Shown here piece after piece: positions 26,101 to 38,100 of a stretch of DNA of 64,000 bases. Both the position numbers and the translations under genes were made by a program. The number at the start of each line of letters is the position of its first letter. Position 1 is the first letter of the stretch. Source of the stretch: Phoronis australis (taxonomy: Eukaryota > Phoronida > Phoronidae); assembly GCA_002633005.1 (NCBI GenBank), contig NMRA01000611.1:156674-220673 (forward strand). Reading direction: 5' to 3'. Below the pieces are notes generated by a model. It did not search any database. It was given only the letters and a program-made list of their open reading frames with translations, and was not told where the DNA came from.

Positions 26101-29100
26101 GTTCAGTTTTTCTAACCCAGTCATGAAACCCATCATTGTGGGTGGTGGTTGTGCTTTCCTGCCGATGTTGTACATCTAAGGCAATATAGATGGCCAGTCC
26201 GAAACTGATGGAGGCAAACAGCAGTGAGACTAGTGATAGAATCACCGCAGCTGGTGCTTGTCTGCCATCTTTGACTTCAGTGTCTTTTTCTTTCATCTTG
26301 ACTCACAATGGTGTGCTGTTCAACACAAGACAGTAGTCAACTGTTGTCTGACTGGAGGCTGATTTGTGATCTGAGAATATACTGAGACCTAATATCTTTC
26401 TTCAGCAGATGCACCTCTTATATTTTTCAAGTTAGTTCCTCTAGACTTTATACGTTTATCAAGGGACCTACTTACCTTTGACCAAGCGAATCTCAAAATT
26501 TGTTGATAAAATAGACTTGTCATATTTATTTTAGTTCATATCTAACTTAGAGCTGAGCTGTTCCATGGTTTGCTTGAAAGGCAAACTCCAAACTGATAGA
26601 TTGGAAAATTCGGTGTTATTATAAGTAACGGCTTGTTTCAGCTGCAGTTGAATATAGGAAGTAACTGTGTGCAAGATGTTTATTCAGGATAAACTCTATT
26701 TAGTTATACGACTGGTCTCGCATAGAATCCTGATAAGAAATAAAACATTAAAAGTCTAGAATGAAGAAAAAGGAACAATTATTGCGTTAACAAGCAATTT
26801 AACTTAAATGAGTAAAAGACCATATAATTAAAATATTAAAGTTATTGACTATTATTCCAGTAACTGGATTTGATGAAATATGAAATAGAGTTACTTTGAC
26901 GTAGGTCAGTATCGAGATTACAAGGCACCAGAGTGTTTACCAAAACTAATTCTGTTTTTTTTACTTTAGATTTTGCCACGATCACTAGACCTATTATTTT
27001 TGTTGCGAGTTTGGTTCACTAATTTTATTTTGTTGCATAAGGTACTCCATGTGCAACAGCGTGGAGACACTGCATTGTGTGTTTGGAACCTCAGTGAAGC
27101 CACAATGATAGCCAGCCTGTATTTCCATTGCCAGCCATCTTCTATTCCTAACAATGTTATGAGAATTGGATGTTGTAATAAGTACTTGTATTTGTCATTT
27201 GTACTTGCCTAACCCAACTTATCTGGATCATTTTATTAATAACGATTTGAGATATGGATAGTACTCAACGTTGTCCTTATTTAATATCATTATTTGTATT
27301 TGATTTGTTTCACAATGTATTGCAACTGACTGTACCAAGCCTTCTCATGCAGAGCGCAAAGTTAGGGAGCAGCAACCCCAGATTTAATCCTGGGGGATTT
27401 CATCTGTTGCCCAGATTTTAGTGAGCGGACACTTGCATCAAAATACATTTGAAGTACAACAACTGAAGATTTTCTGTAGATGAAATGTCCCAAAGTGTGT
27501 TAATTATGCTTTTTTGCGTATCGCCTGGTGTTATTCTCTATTGTTCAATGTGCCAACAAACTGGTTAGCTATTAGATTTAACGCAAATCACCTAATTCCA
27601 AATTGAAGTTTATCTCATTCTGGTTGATACAACTGAGTAGACAGCTGTAATTTCTTAACGCCCACTCCTGGATTGTTTGAAAGTTTACAATGCAGTGTTC
27701 TCCTGTTAACACCCACCTATAATTTACATAGTTGAGGTTTACAGCAAAAATTCTCCAGTTTGAGACTGGGAAAAATTAATTGTTTTGGTCTAAGTTGGAG
27801 CTTGTACAAAATGAGCGATTTTATTGACTGTCCCAAATTCGAGAATTATGAGAAAGACAAACTTTGTTTAGGGAGTTATTTTGGACAATTTTATTTCAAA
27901 CTTCATTATTGATACTAAATCCAGTCACTAATATTTGAAAATATGATGAATATCAACATTACACATATCCGAATCTGCCGAATCAACTTTGGCTTGAATT
28001 TCAGTGTATCAAACTAAAGAATTTTTACCCCAATGTCTTTTTTTAGTGCCCATGAGTTTCAACTACACAGGTAAGAACAATAATGATTTATCTGAATGTC
28101 AGCATTACAACTTTCTGCTCAGGGTTACTTAATGTGTTCAATGGGGTTACAACAACTAGCCAGTCACAACTATCAGCAAATACCATTAATAGTAATGTAC
28201 CTGGTGACTTTTATGTACCACTCAGTGCGCTTTAAATTTCTTTTTCTTGCTATGTAAAGCAACTGGCATGAATGAAGCGTACTGTGTGTTTTATTCAAAT
28301 CAGACATGCGGTAATTATCAACTCAAATTTTCTCTAATTTTTTCTAACATTACTATTAAGTTGAAGAGCTGTTCCTGCTTTTCAATTTACCACTAGATGG
28401 CTATACTAATTACATAACTGTCAAGTCTTCCTAAAAACTTGACTATATCCATGTGAATGACCCATTTTGAAGTGGTATTGGTACTTAGTTATCATTTTGT
28501 GCATACTACACAGGTCAGTTCACGTCCGTTCACATAATTTGGACAAGGTAGTGCTCCACAGTGCGCCTCGACATTATAAAACAGTGCTCCGTTAGTGTTA
28601 GGTTCACCTCCAGAGATCACCTCTGGGGCTTCATCTACACAATTGAATGATGACTTATGATGACTATAGTGCCCCGCCATTAGGTATCCACTGTACTCTT
28701 TGGTCCAGGTGGCAGGACATTCTCTCCAGGCTGGAATCATGAGTTGAGAGGCTCTCGACGGGGTGTAGCATACAGCACAGGGTGCGTTGTGATCATTCAG
28801 GTTTGCACCATTTGCGTTTACCAGAGAAAACACGTTAAACACGTGGGTCTCATATTCAGTTCCATGTATAAAAGAATTACTCTGGAAGCCATCTTTGTAT
28901 TTTCCCCATTGTGGATCATGTGGGAGACAAAGCTTCTCACTTCCACCTCCAGAGTGACTGTAATAAGAACTTGCTACAATCCCATCATACAACAGTGTGG
29001 ACGTTGCTGGACAAGTTGTACGTCCCCACCGTGTGTACACAGCTCCGCCTGCAGTCCCATTGAGGTACTTTACTTCAGGTTTTGCCTTAAGTGCTGACAG

Positions 29101-32100
29101 TGTGGTCTCCTGGAATATACTCAACACTCTCTTCAATTCTTCTGCTTTCATCCCATCGGCACCTGGAGGGCCACGTTGACCGTCACGCCCATCTCGTCCA
29201 GGGGGTCCTTGAAGACACCGAGACTGGGTCACGTCTCCTGTATTGGGGTTATCGGCAGACCGCCTTTGTCGGGAAATTGGTGTTGTTTGGTTCCGGTCAA
29301 GATTATTTTTGTCAGGAGTATTGTTTATGATATCGTTGCCATGTTTACTTAGTATCGTTGCATGCATGATTCTAAGACGTCGCTCTGTTTTTATTTCTGT
29401 CAGAGAAAGGCGAATCTGCAGGCGATTGTTCTCTTCCTTGAGTTTTGCTAATTCCGAGTACAGTGTTGTTTGATGTTCCACTAGTATGTTATCTTTGAGC
29501 TTGTCTTGGAATACATCATACTTCTTGACTGTCTTGTCCTGCAGTTGTTGTACCTCAAAGAGAACGTAGATGGCCAGTCCAAAACTGACCAAGGCTAACA
29601 ACAAGAAGCCAGCCAAAATGGCCACCACTGATGCTGTGTACCGTCTTCCATGTTTGTCTTTGGTCTCTGATTGTCTCATTGTTAACGTTTGACGGTTGAC
29701 TGAAGGTTGAAAGGTGACCCATGTATTATATAAACTGATATGTGCCGAGTTATTTACTCATGAATCTGATTCACCTTTGGATATTTAGTTTTCCATATAT
29801 TTTGTGCAGGCTTTCATCAAATCATGCTTGTGGTCTTTGGTGCTATATATCTCATGAGTGATAAAGATATTAAGTAATGGCGGGCTTTGAATCAAAAGTA
29901 ACAAATTTTGCATTTTTCCTGAATTAACTGCTTCAAAGAGCATTAAGTTCAGAAGTGCGAAAGTTGCATAGTCTCAGTAATCGTCCATTTGATTTATGTA
30001 CTCATTGTAAGATCCCTATTTTCATTTTTTAAGAAAAGTTCTTGTCATTGTTGCGAGTGCCCACAAATTTTCAAATTGTCTGATGGCAGTTGCAGAACAG
30101 AATTTAAATATGGAAATTTGAAAGCGCTGAAATCATTACATGTCTTTATACGGCCATGCAACGACTATATCATTTGGTCCATCAGGTCTTTGTGTTGCTG
30201 ATGAGAATTAGGCCACGACTGAGGTTGACTTTCGGATGGGTCCAACTACTGTGTTGCCCCCTCGTGGCGATTTTGTTTTTTGCATCTGTGGCTGATACTC
30301 CTTTACCCTTTGAAGGAACTTTGTGAAATTTGAAAGATGTATTTATATGGAGCCATCAACAAACAGTATTGAGTGTCGAACTGATCCAGACACCATTGGG
30401 CCCCCTACTGGCAATTTTTTTTTCGTTTGCCCCTGTATCTTTGGATTTCAGTAATGTATTTTCTTGGAATTTGGAAAATAAGTTTCTATTAAAGAGACAA
30501 CAACACCTTCCCATTTTCGGACAGATTAAATTTTGATTTTTCTACACCACCTGCATGTTTTTGACGTCTGCCTCTCTATCTGCCAAACCACTCAAAGAAC
30601 AATTTAATTATGAAAATTGAAGGTTGACATGTGTTCCTCATGCGAAGACCCTGGCTGACGTTGATATCTGCATGTTTTTTTACTATTCTGGCACCCCTTA
30701 GGGGCAGTTTTGCTTTTTGAGTCTCCTTTAACCCATTGAAATATCTTGGTGAAATTTGGCAGATGTTCTTCTATATAGATGGCAACAGATGACAATGGGT
30801 TTCAGACCAATCGGACTATAGTTGTGACCCCTAGGTCAATTGTTTTTTACTTTAACTTTGCCTATATATCTTATGAGTTCCGTGAATTACTTTCATGAAA
30901 TTTGGTTTAAGTCAGTTGTGTTTTACAGAGACGATTCTACCTTCAATCAATTCACATGGATTTGACGCATTCTGTGCCATCTAATGGCTATCTTTATGAT
31001 AATAAAACACCCATAGAAGCACACTGTTTGCACAGTGTTTAGTGGGCGCATTTCAACCCTCTGCGTTGCTCTTGTTTAAAACGTGGTAAAATAAATTTCC
31101 CTTACTGCTCCGTTGTGTATTGAATTGGTGAGATTTGATAGTAAAGCATCACCAACTTTTGTCCATTTCTCTTCAGAATGTTATTTTTTTCTTTTTTGTC
31201 TTTTAATGACAACTTTGAATGTCTCTTATTTCAGATTGCCAAGACTCACTTGGACTTTGTGGTACTTCACCAGTTCCCTGAGCTATATGCAGATGTGCTT
31301 GTACTCCTGTTAAAAGGTTAGATAACATTTTGCAACCCCAAGATGATTCACTGATGCGAACAAAATTGACTGCCAAAATTGCTGTTTTCTGTAGTGGTCA
31401 CACTCATTGGGGTCCTGCAGTTTTAGAACCAGTTTTCTACTGAATAACGGGCGTGAAACTGGTTCTCAAAATACAGAATGCCTATGAGTGATTATTGCCC
31501 CTTTTTCGCTTTCAATAAGGCTTCTGAAATTGTTGCGATTGCCCACAATTGTTTATTTTTATTATCTGGTGGCAGGTTCAGCTTCAAAACTGATTCTACT
31601 TAGTGATAAAAATATAAAAGTTCGCTTTTTCATCTTTTTTTGTTTTACGCTTTGCCATTAGCTACTGACACCTTCTGTTGAGTTTGGTACATTTTGAAGG
31701 TCAGTAGGAATCTTTTTAGTAATTTTATTGCCATTTCACTTGAAATTTAACTGAGGTGTAGTATGTAAATTTCCACAATTTTCATTAGGGACCTAGTACA
31801 GGGGAAATTTCAACCCAAACCCCAATTAAGTTAACGTGAAATGAAATTCAAGTTTTAATTACCCCTTTCCCTGCCAACACAGTAGAGAGCCATCTGGCTT
31901 GGCTGCCAACATTCAACAGGCACATAGTTTTATGACATTATGGGTGTCATAAAGGATTACATTAGGTTATTGAGCAGCCAAAACATCTGGACTGAATTCA
32001 ATGAGCTATAATTTTGGTTCCCATTAGCAAACTTCAGTCATCTGACTATCATCATCAGACGGTCAGTTTTTACCCTTACTGGGTTCTTCATGTTTTGGGT

Positions 32101-35100
32101 AATGGAAAGAACTAAAATTTTAGATTCAGAATTGGTATTTTAATCCCCTGTCTATGCTCAGTTGCCAAACATTGGTGAATTTTTATGTGGTATGCAATAC
32201 TTTCAGGTTCATGTGAAGGCCACCTGCATCCCAACGTCTGGGATAAGTACATGGTGACGATGGGCTGCAAGTCTTACCCCACATGTGGACATTTCTATCA
32301 ACAGTCCTTACATGACCACCCGAACAGTGTGATATCATTACAGCAGGTTTGTGGCTTGATTTTACTTTCGTTTGTAACCATAGCGATATTGAAATTTTAT
32401 CAAGTCAGCATTCATGGTGCTATCTATTACGAAGTTTTCCAATTGAAATTTCATGCAGGAAAACGGAAGCAGTAATGATCGCAAACACACACTTTAGGAT
32501 TGTTCACGTGCTCGATTTCTGCTTGTATAGCCCCGTCCTCCATTGAACTCTCTGATTTGCTGGCTGAGGTAGAAAAGTTCATTGCAACCTATTTTTTTAA
32601 CAAAATGTCAAGCGCTCCTGTGTTGATTAATAAACTTGAAGAACAATTTAAATTCCACATGCACCTCTGCCATTTATCCCTTTGCCACTTTTTTGTCAAT
32701 ATTGCAACTCAAAATGCTACACAGCATGGTGAATTATGTAGTAATTATGAGTGATTATGGCTATTCTGAATGCTTGTGAAGGAACAGGAAATGTGCTTGA
32801 AAGTTGTTGCATTGTGGGTAAATGCCTAAGGGTGAGATTGAAGTTGTGCCATTTCAGGAGGGGCCTATTTTTAGGACAGGGTTTGCACGCTTTTTAATGT
32901 TTTATCACTATTTCCATAAGTGTGTCTGTGTGGAACCCTGCAGCCCACCATTTCAGTGTTAGCCTTACAAATATGGAGAAATATGCTGACCAGTTCATAG
33001 AAATCACGATAGATGGCACTTGCAGCATGGGTGCGAATTGGTTGGGATTTACGGAGTTGCCAAACTGTTTAGACATTTTTAAGACATCATAAGTGAGAAA
33101 TTTTGTTCTGTTAATAGGTGCTAGAGACCCTGGAATGGCTAGCAAACTATTTCCAGCAGGCAAGAACTGCTGAACCATCCCACGAGCCTTTTGGTCTGTA
33201 TCCCCGCTGGTCTCATTACCTGAAGCCAGTCGCTTGTGTCATCGGATATTTGTGCGGCATTCTCATCACTCGCGGTCCAGCAAGTTTCAGCATTTCTAAC
33301 CACAATCCAGAGTCGGGTATGATTTTTTTGAAATGTAGATGTCCTGACTTTTAATGAGTACATTCTGTACCTCTTCAGTCAATTTAGCATCAATTTGCAT
33401 ACATACCAATTTCCTACAGTTTTAATCCAAGAGACTTTGATAAAAACGGCAAGATCTTCTTTAGGCTGCATTTGATAGCAGTATGAAAGTTTTTTCTTGA
33501 AATCAGATGGAATTTTTTTTATTCCTTAAATAATGCTGCAAGTTAGTATTAAACATGGCAGCACCGATATTGTGCAAAATCCAATTAGATCTTATGTGCA
33601 TGGCAGAAGTGAAAGTTTCACTTCTTACATATATGCCCGCTAATGTTGCGGTAATTAAGAGAGGGTCATGAAAGTCACCAGGTCATGATTTGTAAAAGTT
33701 GTCCACATAGGAATTTTCTCTAGTTAAACCTCTATGTTTTAACCTCAGATGAAAGTTCAAAGCTCTATGATACGTAAGTTGTCTGGTTATATCCATAGAG
33801 TATAATGCTCTGTATAGACTTATCTTTTACTGGGAACCGACTGGTGCACGGTTTATGACATAATTCAGGGATTGCAGAGATGACCAGGCAGCCCATGTGG
33901 ACCGTGGAACTTAAGAGATATTGTGTTCATAACAGGGTAAAAAAATCTAACGCTTGGGTCACGCTCTCAAATTTGGGACACTGAGAAATTCAAACAAAAA
34001 TTTTGATTTTCTTGATCCAAGGATTGGGACATGGGCTATTTTGGCATTCATCATATTTGTCAAATATCAAGCACCGCGTTATGTGTCACTTTGCCATTCA
34101 TAATTGGAAATAACTGCGGATGCATTGTTTTCGTGCATCCTCAATGTGTAATATCGAGATCAATGATGTTTTCGACTGGTCTTGTCATGTGTTTCATCAT
34201 ATAACTGCAAAACATGTATCATTTATCGAATCACATTAATTCTAGAATTACGGACTTGGGTAATTTTGTTGCTATTTTATTAAATTTTTAAGTTTGAGAC
34301 AACCAATATCGCCTGTTCTTTTAAAATTTGGTACAAGCTGTGGGTCTTTTTCACTGTCCCAAACTGGAGAACTTTCAGCGCAAGAATCAATCTTCTACTT
34401 ACATTCGGTTGATTGAGCAACTTGGATTTTTCGTCTTGCTTAAGACTGCTGCGACGATGCAATCAAGGAGTGTACGAGTATAGGAGAGTTCACTCCGCCA
34501 TTTTACCATTCGCCGCAATGGTTACCGGTCGAAACACTAGCGCTCCAAGCGGTGAATAATCAATACTTACTTAGGAGCGCAGTCCGAACAATGTAAACAC
34601 TGATGAATTCATACTTTAATGACGTTCAACGTGCAATAAAATTACTGTGTGATTGAAAATGGTTAGAATACGTAAACTAACATCCACTTATAATCGNCGG
34701 CGCTAGTAGTAGCGGTAACAGCGAACTCGCAAGTGAACTCTCCTATACTACTACACTCCTTGATGCAATGTTGTAATGATTATTATAATAAGTTAAATTT
34801 GTGTCTTCCAAAGCATACACTCTTTGTTAAATTGTATTGAATATCGATTTGTTCATTATTAAATCGTAAAGTGATGCCAGTGCATGTCATTTCAGTACTG
34901 TCTAGGATATGGGGTGAAGTGATCAGGGTCTTCTCTCCATGGATCGCTCCATTGGACAGAGGAGCTGTCACTCATTGTGCGTGGGTGGAGTCTGACAGCG
35001 AGTCAGCTGGCCGTTTTGTAACAGTCTTTGTTGAAGCAGCTCTTCTTCTTCACCGACAGTTTGAAGGTACTGAAATTAACGAAAAATTAAGTTTAAATTC

Positions 35101-38100
35101 TTGGTATTTGTATGCTGTGTTAAAGCATTCGTTTTGTTCAATGGACATATTGTTGTCTTGTATATGGTATATGTAACTACTTATTCAATTTGCGCAACTC
35201 CAGATCTCTGTGGCTGCCTGTGTCTCACGAGTGTTAAGTGTCACTGAACCTGTCCCAGATGATATCGGGCCCCGTTCATGAAAAAAACTTGTGCTCATGT
35301 CTTAAGTCAGAAATTCTGTCTTGCACTCTCACTTCACTGTAACCAAATAAATTTTTACCTGATTACATATCACTTTGAGTCTATCCTCTGGGACTTTGAA
35401 CTTTGCTAATAAAAGTGAAATTATTTTTTCGTAAGTAGTTTTAGAGCATAAGGTGAATTTCCAACTTAAGCAGTCACTTTCCATGCGCCCACATATTTAT
35501 ATAGGCATCTATTGGTGAAATGACAATATCATCTTGTTTTTGGATGGAATCGAGGTATTTTGCGCCACCTAGTAGCCATTTTTACTGTTCTCAAATCTTG
35601 TTTTTGGTGTCCACCCCTCGATCGTAAATGTTTTCAGTGTGAAGAGGATTGGCTTCTGTGGCGCCTTCTAGTGGTAGTTTTGTTTTGTTTTTCACCCATA
35701 GCTGTATATCCAAAACGCACTGCAGGATCTTTATTAAATTTAGTATCAATGTGAATTTATAAGAAGATAACAGACGGCGACTTTCAGGCGGATCGAACGG
35801 ACGCAGTGCCCACTAGTGGCAATTTCATTTTGTTCTGTTTTCTTTTATTTCTCTGAAGTTCCTTGACAGATTTTTATGAAATATGGGATATTTCTGTTTT
35901 TGGATGGATTGTACATTTTTGCGCCATCTAGTGGCCATTTTTATGATACGTTATGAAATGAACTCAGTTGATGCCCTGAATGGGTGTGGTAGCTGTCTAG
36001 TTAACTCTGAGCAGTGATAAAAGGTTGCTATAATTATACAACAGAATGATTGTGTGCTATGGCAGGCCAAGGTGGGGGGTTGACCTCAATATGCAATGTA
36101 CATTAACGTTTGGGTACTAAGTCTTTAACGACAATAATTATTGTTCTTGATTTCAAGAGTTGTTATTAATTAGTTCTTGAACTTCAGTGCCCATTACTTC
36201 TACTTATATTGTAGGTTCACTGCCGGTATTCTCTCACAACATTCCCTCCCTCGTGTTCGACTACTACTCTAAGCAGATTGCTTGCCCTGGTTGTCCAGAG
36301 TATGTGCTGCAAGTATTTCACTTTAAGTTTGCTCGCCTTCCATGGAATCAGTTTAGACCAAGTGTCGATGCTCTCGATTACATGACCAAGGTATTTGCGA
36401 ACTTATAATGTTGCAGTTTCATTCAGAATTTACCACAAATTTTCTGTAACGTGTAACTGAAAATTTTTACTTGTTATTAGTTACAAGCAGACTCGACTTA
36501 CTTTGTGACTTTTACATTTTAATATTTCAGTTTCACTTTGGGTGCGGTTGCTGGATATCAACAACATCATGTTCTCACGTGACACACTGCCGTCGTTGAA
36601 AATCTTTTTAATGTCGTAAAACATTCTTAATTGTCTATTGGATAATGTTTTCACATTTTTTATATTGCATTCGGTTTCCCTTGATAGTTGTGTGATCAGA
36701 GTCATCCGAACTCCCCCGGCAAGTACAGCTGCCTACAATTCCTAGCGAGCATTGCTCCCTCCCTGCCCTGGGGTGAGATGGTCCAGTTCTACGCCCAGTA
36801 CGAGCCACCTGAGATCACCATGCGCTTCCATGCCCACCTGCTGCAGCTGCTCGTCCAGATATTCCTGGAAAGCTCTGTGCTTCAACTATCTGAGGTGAGA
36901 CTCGTGGTCATTCTGATCCCTGCCTGGGTTTTAGCCTTCACTCATTACAAAAGACTGTTGTGTTAATTATGAACTACCAACTTCATGTTCTTGTTTCAAG
37001 TGGTTTCTTTGCCTGTATGTCTGTATAATGGACTGATCCGTAGGGTGATTCCAGGTCGTATTGACTTCGGGAGAGTATTGCTCCATGTGACTAGATTGCC
37101 TGAGGGACCAGTCGCTTTTCTTCTGATTTGTTTGTTCTGTTTAGTTTCTCAATAGATTATTGTTCTTGTTTGCTTTCATGTATTGACATTGCCTGCTCGC
37201 TTTGTAGTCCAAGAATTAGGATTTCTATAGCATCTGAGTGGTCATGTCGCGAGTAGCGACATCTGGCGTCATGAACGGAAAGTGGGATTCTTCATCTAGC
37301 TTAGTCAGTATTACTTTGTATCAGAGATTACCTTACAGTTTTTTAGCCAATCCGAAGGTATCAGTGGTCAAAGACATGTAATGTATCATGATACTCAGGG
37401 AGAGTTCGCAGTCCATCACTGCATTATACAATGATATCATTGTTACTCGTTTCTGTACTTGTGACCTATCAATTGTTAAATAACAAAAGTCATGTTATGG
37501 ACGATTTTTTGTACTATTTTTCACACCATGTCCTTAAACTGCATGTCAACAACCTTAGATTTAATCATCTCGTCTCTGATGCTCATCGTTTGTGAGGCTC
37601 CCATTCAAACACGATGTTCACCGGCATGTGACTAGCACTGCATTTAGCATCTTGTCTTCTTGTGCTCAGTTTTGAGTACACGGAAAGAAATTCATGCATG
37701 AGTGTGAATGTGTTGAGGTCCTTATGGAAACCAGTGATCAATGGAGAAGACATAATTGACTTCAGCTGGTGAGCCATTATAGAGACCTTCATGAGACAAC
37801 TCCTACGCTAACATTTAGGGTCTTGTTACACCAACACCTATACAAGCCTAAGCCAGACCGTGGTTAACCCTTAATAATAAATTAAAAAATTAATGGTTGT
37901 GGCTTAGCCGTGATGCTCGCTAATTTGTGTAATGATGCATCGATTTTATAAATTCAAAGACAGCTAATTTTTACTGTTCAATTTCAAAAACAGTAGTGTT
38001 GGTGGTTTGCCTTTATTCCATTGTTTGTTTTTTTGACATTGAAACTGGTATGCTAAATAGGTGCGTTGGTTTACAACCGGCATTATCTCCTCGAATACAT

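Larger units (their letters stand above)
13863..31234. other. Bulk of the 18-kb EPG5 intron hosting the collagen cluster
   Basis: The intron runs 13263-31234. Genes A-E lie inside it on the minus strand. I see nothing recognisable in 13263-13740, 18373-19260, 21740-22740, 24105-25090, 26384-28480 and 29735-30200 beyond scattered short open frames with no family pattern. The stretches 15060-18235, 20870-21700 and 30200-31000 hold the degenerate CACCTAGTGGC repeat family. Confidence 0.7.

Noticed and set aside
26973-27212. Plus-strand frame of 79 residues after a good acceptor-like TTTACTTTAG
   Set aside because: It does not continue the EPG5 phase sensibly and matches nothing known; exons 17 and 18 already join in phase.
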